A stretch of DNA of 64,000 nucleotides, taken from positions 124,001-188,000 of the forward strand of contig OX467082.1 of assembly GCA_950106755.1 (NCBI GenBank), written 5' to 3'. This stretch comes from Climacium dendroides. Lineage: Eukaryota > Streptophyta > Bryopsida > Hypnales > Climaciaceae. The first letter of the stretch is position 1, and the number at the start of each line of letters is the position of its first letter. The translations under genes and the position numbers were made by a program. The notes beneath the pieces are model-generated. The model had not been told where the DNA came from and did no database searches. It worked only from the letters and a program-made list of their open reading frames with translations. Positions 55,375 through 64,000 of the stretch are shown piece by piece.

Positions 55375-55629
55375 AAGTACTAACCCCTTACCTTCCTTAA
55401 TGTCTTAATGTTTTCTAATTTATTGCATATATTTGTTTATATCTTTGTATTGAATATTGACTATTGCAATTTTTACAATTGATTATTAACAAAGGTTGTC
55501 AAATATTACATTAGATGAATGAAAAGTTAATTGGAGTAAACAACATTTGCAAGCCTACTATTCATCATTTGAAATACAAATGTTAGAACACTTAAAGATT
55601 AATCCTTTCTAATTGTAGAATGCTTAGCT

Positions 55630-55835
55630 AGTGCCCATGGGTGTTATCTTTTTTAGCACTATATGACATTATCTATTTTAAAAAAGAAAAGTGCTCAATG
55701 AAGGTCAAACTATTGTGTATGATCTTCCCATTTTGCACAAATTTCCAAAAACAAACAATTGAACTTCTATCCTACCTAGAAAAAATCTTTCTCATTCATT
55801 GGCCAAAAAATGGCTACTTTGTCATTAAAGTGCTA
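55630..55835 (+). repeat. MITE J3
   Basis: 'atgacattatctatttt', 'gatcttcc', 'aattgaacttctatcctac', 'ctttgtcattaaagtgc' in the order of J1. Degenerate ends. The 72-codon frame is repeat sequence. Confidence 0.52.
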
Positions 55836-55859
55836 AATGGTGGCAAGGCTAAAACCTAG

Positions 55860-57084
55860 CCAATGGATGGATGGCTTAATTGTTTACTCTAAAAATAATA
55901 AATGCACCTATTGGTGCAACAATCCAAGCATTTTGATGGCTACCCTTGTTGTGGGGGTTGTGTTTTTTAAAGGTTAAGGACTAGCAATAGTCTAGGTTTT
56001 TAAATCATGAAGTTGGATTACAAAGTAAAACTTTAAAGAATTCAATCTTGTACAAATAAGACCAAGAGCATTGATTTTAAGCCTCAATTGTCATCATTTT
56101 ATTTGATGCCATTTTGTATTTAAATATAAATGAAAACTTCTAAATTCATTTTTTAGAAATGTAGTCACATGTCTACTAACATTTCTAACATTTCAAATTC
56201 TTATGAGAAGAATTTGAAATTAAATTAAATTTTTCAAGGAAAAAGCAAGGAGAACTCATATAATATACAAATTGTATCCAACAAATATTAAATTTTCACC
56301 ATATATGTGTATATTATATTTTTTAAATCATGGTATTATCACCTTTAAAATAAGCTATCCATTTGCTTTACACAAATATTTGTTAAATACCATAGACAAT
56401 TGTTGACATTTCTTAAACATTATCCATACAATTCAGCTACCAATTTGATTGCAATAAAAAACAAATTTTGTATCATTGTAGCAAATTTAGCCTTGCAAAG
56501 AATTTTGAATGAAAGTTAAAAAACCTTGAATGTCAATTAGGATGTTTAATGTCCAATGGATGACAAAGAATCTTTCTTTGTAGGATGAAATTACAACTAT
56601 TCATTCTTGGAATTTTGTGTGGAAAAGGGAGATTTTATACATTAAATAGGGATTTTAAAAGGACCAAAAAATTAAAGGGACTTACTATGAAAACATAATC
56701 AACTTCCATTAAAACTTGCCAATCATGTCAACAATTAAGATTTAATACAAATGTCAATTGAAGAATTGGAACAAGACACGTAGCAAGCTAACAACCAATT
56801 ATGTGAACTTCTCTTTTGATGTGTGGCCCTAGGTAGTTTCTATGCTCTTCCTAAGCCCCCATCAATTTTTTTCAATCATTGAAATGCAATCAAAAACATA
56901 TTGAACAAAGGTAAATTATTTATTTAGTGTAAATGTCAATAACTAAATATGGACACCCCTACTCAATGTCAAGTAGTTTGACTTCCTATGAGCACTTTTC
57001 AATTTTTTGGAACTATAGTATTTCAAGCATGTCAAAACATATGATTTTAGGGTCACCAATGTCCATCCATTGAGATTGGCAAGG
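55860..57084. other. Intergenic, no gene seen; antisense J trace
   Basis: 56575-56640 ('tgtaggatgaaattacaact', 'attcttggaat') matches MITE J inverted. Otherwise AT-rich without frames of note. Confidence 0.35.
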
Positions 57085-57963
57085 TTAACCTTGAAACAGT
57101 TCGAACACCATTTTGAGGCTTTTTGGATGATTTGTACACATTGATAGATACAATGTAAGCATTTTTTCATCCATGCTTTTTTTGGTTACCTTTGATGCTA
57201 GGTTATGAAAAGTTTCCAATTGAGTTTGTGGTTTTGTCAATGTTTGTCTTTATGTAAATTAGAAGTTTGTAGAAAAACAAAGATGACAAAAATATGCCAT
57301 TTTAATGTATTTTGGGGAGTTGCTTCTGTTGATCTAAATCTCAAATTTCTCTACAAATTGATGTCCTTTTGAGTTTGAGTCCAACAAACACAATGAAGGT
57401 CATCTACTCTGATTTCTAATCCAAATCTAAATTTTTGAAAAATTCTTTAAATGCAATTTTTTTTAATTGCAATTTGAACTTCACAAGTATTTTCAATGTC
57501 TATTAAATTTTAATCATCAAACAAAAATTGAATTTATGCCATGATGTTTGTCATTGTAATATACACTCTTGATGAATTTTCAAAATAATAGGAATAATTT
57601 TTCATTTGATGTGATTTTTCTTCACTTTTTCTTCAAATTTTTTTTGAGAAAATCAATATTCTATAGGAGAATCTAGAATTTATGTGAAGTGAAGAAGACT
57701 TCCAATTTCACCTTTGGAAAATAAATATAAGTTTTTTCATGCATATCTATTTGCTAAATGACAATAGATTGAGTGATGGGCATCAATGCTTTTCTTTGGG
57801 CAAAATTTCATCAATTTTGATAGAATTGAAAGAACAACATGATGTATCTCCAGATTTTGTTCAATGGCATAATGCCAAAAACACAACCTCTATTATATAA
57901 AAAACATTGATGGGGTGTTGAGGCTTGAAATCAATGGTTATAAGTCCAACCTTAAAGGATTAA
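57085..57963 (-). mobile_element. TTAA-family C element, copy C3
   Basis: TTAACCTTGAAACAG at the left corresponds to the inverted right end of C2; the right end CTTAAAGGATTAA corresponds to its inverted left end. TTAA at both borders. The interior follows C2 inverted, with about 110 bp extra at 57788-57895 that C1/C2 lack. 879 bp, non-coding. Confidence 0.7.
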
Positions 57964-58004
57964 ACTAAACTTTTCTAAATGCAATGTAAAGCCTCTTTCC
58001 TTGT

Positions 58005-58290
58005 CAATACTTTTTTTTGGCTTTAGGGTGCTATTTTACCCAAAAAAAAAAATGGTTGAAAAATGGCAAGAAATTGTGAAGTATTTTGCTAGAAAACTTT
58101 GAACTAAAAAACTTCTTGGATGAAATTGCCAAATTGTGAATGAAAATAGAATTATCAAAAGATGATTTGTGCTCCTCTAATATTTTCTATCTAATATATG
58201 TGGATAAATGTTGAAATTTGAAGCGCCACCGTAACATTTTCTACTGCCACATTACCACTTCATAAAAAATGAAAAAAAGAACCTTGTTCC
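58005..58290 (+). repeat. Family D repeat, copy D2 (empty site for J1)
   Basis: Runs without interruption from 'ttttttggctttagg' through 'gaaaactttgaactaaaaaac' (less a base) and 'ggatgaaattgccaaattg' to 'actgccacattaccac'. Lacks the J1 insert. Confidence 0.6.
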
Positions 58291-58299
58291 CTTTGGTCA

Positions 58300-58560
58300 A
58301 AGTGTTTGTTTGCGTCATCACTTGCGGATAGTGCGACGCAATATTTGTGGGATCAACCGGCCCACCACATCCCACCCAGAGATCCGCGAAAGTGATATCC
58401 TCCGGAGGATATCTCTGCCCCCTGCCAATCCGAAACTCCAAATATGAAATATCCTTCCATCTCCCACCACTCCACCAGTCAGCCTCGGCATCGGACCTGA
58501 CAACCAAAGATTCTCCTTTTATTCTTTGGCCAGTCAAAGACTAAAGTAGTGCAACGAGCC
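58300..58560. other. GC-rich island, no gene recognised
   Basis: Includes the palindrome 'gatatcctccggaggatatc'. A 98-codon minus frame (58241-58537) and shadows on the other strand. Trp/Gly-rich reading without known motif. Possibly an exon or old element piece. Confidence 0.35.
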
Positions 58561-58673
58561 AAATGCGGAGCTCTTGTTTTCACCCTAGGAAAAACACAGG
58601 AAACTAATTATTTGGGAGGCAATTTACTTTTGCAATTTTTGAATTTGGATTAGCAATCAGAAGCCTTCAGTTA

Positions 58674-59171
58674 GGGCCTGATTAGACCGAAGGACTTTGG
58701 GTTGGAGCCTAAAGAAATGGAGTGTTTTGATTGGAAGATAGCTATGGTACCTATCTTTTGGGTTTACACCAAATAAAATTTGGGTTGTACCCCATCAATT
58801 TTTCAATGGATGAAAATCCTGGTTGGATTCCTACATGGCAAATATGGATAATGACTTCTTGGTCTTAAGAGGAATACTTTTTGGGTAACTCTTTGAGGTA
58901 CCCAACCCCCAAGTCTAGGAGGAAATTTGAGGAGATTTTTTTTAACCAATCATTTATATTATTTTATTGCATATTATTGTTGTTAATGAGTTGTTTTTGA
59001 CCAAGGGCCATGACCCAACTTTTTTGGTTTACACCAACTATGTGGACCACTCCCTACTTAAAAGCTCCTAGTTTCAAGCATGATACTGCACTTACAATGG
59101 TCTCATCCCTTGAACAAGGTACCAACAGTGTTCATAGGCTCTAACCCAAGTTTTTTGGTCTAAACAAGCCC
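58674..59171. mobile_element. hAT-like TIR element M, about 498 bp
   Basis: The left end GGGCCTGATTAGACC and the inverted right end GGGCTTGTTTAGACC continue with 'ttgggtt.gagccta' on both sides (about 38-bp TIR). GGGCYTGTTT is typical of plant hAT MITEs. The flanks tcagttag/tcaaatag could be a decayed 8-bp duplication but are offset by one base. Non-coding. Confidence 0.65.
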
Positions 59172-59289
59172 TCAAATAGGAGGTGTGTTAACTAACAAAA
59201 AATTGAAGGCACAAACTAGGGGGCTCCTTTTTTTACTTTTATCCTAAACTACACCTCTGTAAAGGACTCGTTGGACTACATTAGCCCCA

Positions 59290-60380
59290 ATTGTCAAAGA
59301 TTCTTTAAGGTTGAGGCATCCAATGGCATCCTTGTAAGGTAAGTGGCTTTAAAAGCAATCCTTTCAAAGCTAATTGCAATTTTGGAGAAGCTAAACTCTT
59401 TGAAACAATTTTTCAATAAATTTTTATAGGAAGATAAATGGAATTGGCATCCAACCCAAGTGGTTTCATATTTTTTTGGACTTGTGTGGAATTAGTTACG
59501 AATTTTTTGAAGTTAAAATGTAGTGGTTTCTTAAGTCGACCCTTGCTGCAATGTACACTATTTGTACATTGAAGATAGTGAATTGTACCTCTATATTAGA
59601 CGTTGCTTTTAAAACCATATTGCTTTTAAAGACACCTACCTTGTCCACTGCCATCTAAATCTACAAAACATGATCATTTTAGGCTATAAATGTAGGTGTG
59701 TGTTACATGGCTTATATCTTTTGACCTCTAGTAATAAGTAGTTTATAGTTGTACTATGTTTATGTTCTAGAATGAATGCCTAACCTAGAAAAGGACAACA
59801 TTAGATATAGGGACACCATTAGGTGCCTCACCCTTAGAGCAAAGTAGAGGTCGTATAGCACAAAGTAAATGTTGCTTGACATAAAGGCCTATCAAGAAAT
59901 GGATGAAATATATTATGGATGAATGAAAAAATCATTATCACTAATTATGCAGAATTTACATGCAAAAAGGGGGTTACGGAATATAAATCCATCCACAAAA
60001 TGATTATAGTATTTTTTGGTGAGGTTTTTCAAGGGAGTTTGGTAGGAAGAAGGGAGGAACTAGGAAGACATGGTGAAACATGTGGTTATACAAGCTTAAG
60101 GTAGGAGGTTCTAAAAGTGAGTAGGCTCTAAAATGGAGCACCTTCTTAAATGTATGCAATTTTTACATGTTTCTTTTTTATAGTCTTTAGCAAAGTACAA
60201 ATTGTGTACACTTCAAGAGGTGTTCCATTTGAAATTGATATGCCACTTCAACTTCAAAATTTTATAGCTAATTCCACAAATCTTAAAAATAGATAACAAC
60301 TTGATTTAGATGTTGAATCAAATAATTTCCACTTGTATTTCAAGGAAAATTTTATGAAAAATATTTCAAGATGTTTTACC
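59290..60380 (+). repeat. Direct repeat block, copy 1
   Basis: 59640-59840 matches 60628-60830 ('tataaatgtaggt', 'gttacatggctta', 'tatgttctagaatgaat', 'cctaacctagaa', 'aacattagatat'), and 60105-60350 matches 60935-61165. Copy 1 contains extra sequence at 59335-59635 and 59845-60100. Confidence 0.62.
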
Positions 60381-60594
60381 TCCACAAAATTTAGTTGTAG
60401 CCCTTTGATGCTTTATTATAGAACCTCCTACCTTATCTTCATTTGGAGATCTTTAATATTATAGAAGAGTAATAACCAAGCAATTGTCCTTTGCATACTA
60501 GGAAAGTATTACACCTCCCTAAATGCCAAAGAGAGACTTATCAGTTGACTCCAAATTGGAGTTGATTGAGGAGCATAAATAGAAGACATGTTTA

Positions 60595-61165
60595 TTCATT
60601 AAGGCATAGGCACCCAATGGCATCCCTATATCCAATACCGTCCAAATCCATAGGACATAATCATTTCAAGTTATAAATGTAGGTAGGTGGTACATGGCTT
60701 ATTTCTTTTAACATAAACTAATGAGCAGTCTATAGTTATGCTACATTTATGTTCTAGAATGAATTCCTAACCTAGAAGGGAGTAACATTAGATATATGGA
60801 CGTCATTAGGTGTGTCACCCTTAAAAGAGTTTTTTTCTAAAGACGTAAAAGGCCCCCAATCTCATTCACTAGCAATATTACGTTGATGTCTATTTTTTTT
60901 TAGTGTCAATTTTAAGGGGCCAAATCAAATTTGTAGATTCTAAAATGATCCACGCTCTAAAGTGATTTTGCAACACAAAGGGGCATTTTGGACTTTTCAT
61001 TATGCTATTTATATACTATTTGTATACATTTTAGGAGGTGGTTTCATTTAGAATTTGTTGAGCTTTGAATTCAAAAATTTATGACTAGCTTTATAAAAAA
61101 TTCCATAATATGAAACAACTTGAATTAGATGTCAAATGCATTTTTCACTTTAATGGAAATTCGAA
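60595..61165 (+). repeat. Direct repeat block, copy 2
   Basis: Shorter partner of 59290-60380, in the same orientation, about 1 kb downstream. Starts at 'cccaatggcatccct', paired with 'ccaatggcatcctt' at 59321. Looks like a segmental tandem duplication or two copies of one unrecognised element. Confidence 0.62.
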
Positions 61166-61810
61166 ATTATTCTCTTTGTGTATTTCCAGTATGAGCATTT
61201 GTATCCAAATGAGCTCATTTCTATTTGACATGGTGATTTTTCCAATTTTATTCACTATTCTTATGTTTAAATGTAAGAAGATGATTCTTCTTCATAAATA
61301 TTGTACATTCTTTTTATTTATATGCATATTTTTATTGCTTTTTATTCATTTCATTTTTATTTGTCTTCATAACTTGTAAACCATTGCTTTATATCTTTCC
61401 ATAGTCAAAGACTTATGCCTCACAATAGATATTTGAAACAATATTGTAAGGACATGTCTTTTCATGTAAGTTGCCCTTGAAAAGAAAGAATTCAATATAA
61501 ATAGTTAAAACTCTAAATGCATCCCATATTTAGGAATTAGTGACATGTTTCTTGAAAAATCAAAATATCAATTATTGTCATTAATGAGGTAGGTAAGCTT
61601 TAAAAGACTATTTGTGAATCTCTTCCATTAGTGCAAGTAATATTTGTGAAATTTTCAAGTAAAAATAACTAATGATTTTGAATGCATAGATAGTGCATAG
61701 TGAGTGCAAAATAAGTCCTTGAGATTTTTTGTGCAAACTTTCCAATTCAAAGAAGAAATCAATCAAGGTTTTAAGGTCCTTCAAAGATGTATCTCAACAA
61801 CACTTTAATT
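61166..61810. other. AT-rich intergenic, no gene seen
   Basis: An 89-codon Phe/Ile-rich plus frame (61110-61379) follows base composition and is not called. Confidence 0.3.
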
Positions 61811-62607
61811 GGGTGATTGCAAGAAACACTTCATGTCTTTGGCTCAAAAATGCAGTTTTTGGCCCCTGTACTAGCAATATGCATGATACTACTAGTACGG
61901 TACATCAATAATGTGCCTACAAACCTGAATGGTTGATCTTAGGGTGCCCATAGTGCACCTACAAATTTGAACTATTGATCTTGAGGCTAGTGCAGATTTA
62001 GGCCATTGAGTAGTACTATGCAATATGTAGTACTGAAAACTACTACAAAGGACTACTTGAGCCTATGGGAGTGAGAAATAGCAAAATAAGGGGTTGTGGA
62101 ACTTTTTCATTTTTAGTAATAAAAAAAATTCAAAAACTTATTTAAAAAAATCCATTTTGCTAAACAAGATTGTGCTCACATTGCAACAAAAAGTTCTTTC
62201 AATAAATCTTTTCCCTCTTCATGGCCTTTGCATAAAGGAAGGTCACTTTGACCCCATGTGCACAATAGAAATGCTGCTATTTTTGTAAAAACTCATCACA
62301 AGTCTTTGAAATGATAGTATACCTATTACATATCCAATTTGTAGCTTCAAATTCGCATTTACAGGCTCAAAATAGGACTACAAACCTCCAAAATGGCCAA
62401 GGTAGATACCCAATTGGAGGCAATTTTAAAATAGTAAAATAATTTTAAATTTGAAAAAAAAAAATTACACAACATCTAAAACTTTGGTATGTACTTTGCT
62501 TTTAAGTTTCAAGTCAAATGACCAAAACACACAAAAGTTATAAGCAAAAACCCACTTTTGGAGGTCAAGGGGATAAAAAAAAGGACAAGTGTTTCTTGCA
62601 ATCACCC
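61811..62607. mobile_element. TIR element G2, 797 bp
   Basis: GGGTGATTGCAAGAAACACTT at the left minus the last base, and its exact inverse at 62607. Same termini as G1. The interiors of G1 and G2 are not obviously alike, so only the ends are shared. Non-coding. Confidence 0.75.
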
Positions 62608-64000
62608 AAATTTGAATTGATCAAAAATACAAAATTCTCTAAATTATTTTATGTTTTTTAAAAATAAAATTTCCTAAATATCTACAAAAAAAGAATTGCC
62701 CATATATATCAATTTTGATTGTATACACAAACTCATTTGCTTAATGAATTTTTTTGGTTGCTCTCCCTGATAGCATTTCAAATGTTTAATGTGAATGGCT
62801 AAACACTTTTCAAATGTGAATCTATGCTTTTCACAATAATTTCCTTTATACTTGATCTTGGTGAGTCTAAACAATGGTCCTTCATTTCATTGTGCATTTA
62901 ATTTAAATGAGTTAATTATCCTATACACTCTACTTGATGATTGGACACTTTGCTATTTACAAATGGGATAGGTTGGCATGGCATGGGATGATTGAATAAT
63001 TTGTTATTCATGATCTAGAATGGGAGACAAGGAATTCAAGGGCTCTTCAAAAACATAGGTAAAATTAGATTGGCAAGGCTTGGGAAGTAAGAGTGCAAAT
63101 GTTCTTCAATTAGAATTTAGAGTTAGTATTCACCATTTAAGTTCATAAGACTTCAACAATTGATCCATTTCTAATAGATGCTTTAAATATGCTAATCTGC
63201 TCTTGCTTTTTTTGAAATAAATTAAAGCAAGCCAATTTGTTTTCATTAGCTTCTTGATTCCATCATCCTATTTTTGCTCTGAATTTCCTTGAGAAATTCA
63301 TCCAAATCAATTTCTTATCTACCAAAATCATTGCATTGATGTCAATAAGAAGAAATGTTTTGATCCATTAGTGGCGAACAATTAAGTAACATTGAATACA
63401 TGGGTGAATGATCATAGGTGGTTTATAGGGTGTTTATGACTTTAGTTTATAAACAGTTTTTTAATTTTAAGATAAACAATTTTAATAATTCACAACAATT
63501 ACAATTTTAATCAAGAAATTACAATTTTATTTGAATTTTATTTGTGAAACTAACACATACTTATAATAGATATGTGTCACTATTTGAGTTGGCCCCCAAG
63601 AGTTATTAATCAATGTAGTAATAATAAACTTGTCTACTTTAGTAAGCTCCAATTCCATGTTTTCTTCCTCTATCTACACTTGGCCACACAATGTTTAGGC
63701 ATCTAAAGGCAAGCTAAATGGTTGGCTTCCATATTAGATTCAGGGTTGATAGAAGAGCTACAAGACAAACCTAACATTTAGTAGCCTTCGAGAAGGCTAC
63801 TTTTGCCTCTCTCAAGTCTTCACTAATGAATTTCATCTTGATAGCTATTGTACTAAAGGATTGAGTGAAAGTAAATGCTTCTTTGCATTTTCTCTCTTTC
63901 ACAATTTTGTCCCAAAGAAATTTAGTTGATAAATGGTATAGAATATTCCACACCATTTCATCTGCTGGTTTGCTACTGAATGTTATGTAAAGCTTCTTCA
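62608..64000. other. AT-rich intergenic to window end, no gene seen
   Basis: No frame longer than 66 codons and no repeat match recognised. Confidence 0.35.

Noticed and set aside
59290..61165. LTR pair
   Set aside because: The direct repeats contain differently placed insertions, lack TG...CA ends, and enclose no primer-binding site or pol sequence.
1..64000. CRISPR arrays, tRNA, rRNA or LTR retrotransposon
   Set aside because: No regularly spaced short repeats, no recognisable tRNA or rRNA segments, and no paired LTRs with gag/pol domains were found; the coding remnants are non-LTR (LINE).

Overview
This is nuclear DNA from a eukaryote, most probably a land plant with a large, AT-rich, transposon-dominated genome (gymnosperm- or fern-like; I cannot fix the lineage). 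Reasons: one two-exon gene with a short GT-AG intron in 64 kb; many 5'-truncated LINE copies of plant type (zf-RVT-like C-terminus, A-rich tails, 11-17 bp target duplications); hAT-like miniature elements; no rRNA or tRNA gene, operon or CRISPR array recognised. Percent identities were judged by eye, not computed.

The only convincing gene lies at 8.4-10.4 kb on the minus strand: two exons joined in phase across a 160-bp intron, giving about 622 residues with a Trp-rich N-terminal part, an SV40-like nuclear localisation motif and an acidic coiled-coil C-terminus. I do not recognise the family.

The rest is layered mobile elements. (1) Several families of non-autonomous elements bounded by TTAA and starting CCCT or TCCTAAAG, which suggests TTAA-targeting (piggyBac-type) transposition: 5.2-7.4 kb (with a second TTAA element nested in it), 36.2-39.9 kb (a 3.66-kb composite splitting an older repeat), 50.3-51.3 kb (the clearest copy), 52.8-53.0 kb, 57.1-58.0 kb, and the window start. 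(2) LINE remnants throughout; at least seven carry the same C-terminal coding block (W-E-A-x-x-D-H-G-R-x-x-W ... F-D-N-x-W ... I-T-W ... stop), and many are only 80-300 bp long with good target duplications; LINE-in-LINE nesting is seen at 30.9-31.9 and 49.9-50.3 kb. (3) TIR elements: an element at 11.8-13.1 kb with a hAT-like MITE (8-bp duplication) inside it, its sibling at 61.8-62.6 kb, a TA-flanked element at 19.0-19.5 kb, an inverted pair at 45.8-47.1 kb, and others at 22.9 and 58.7 kb. (4) Tandem and simple repeats: a 178-179 bp array at 24.2-24.8 kb, a two-unit 149-bp repeat at 42.5-42.8 kb, then a C/A tract and more than 900 bp of (CAAA)n at 42.9-44.2 kb.

The genes do not form a pathway here; the biological interest is in the nested transposon history, especially the TTAA-flanked families.
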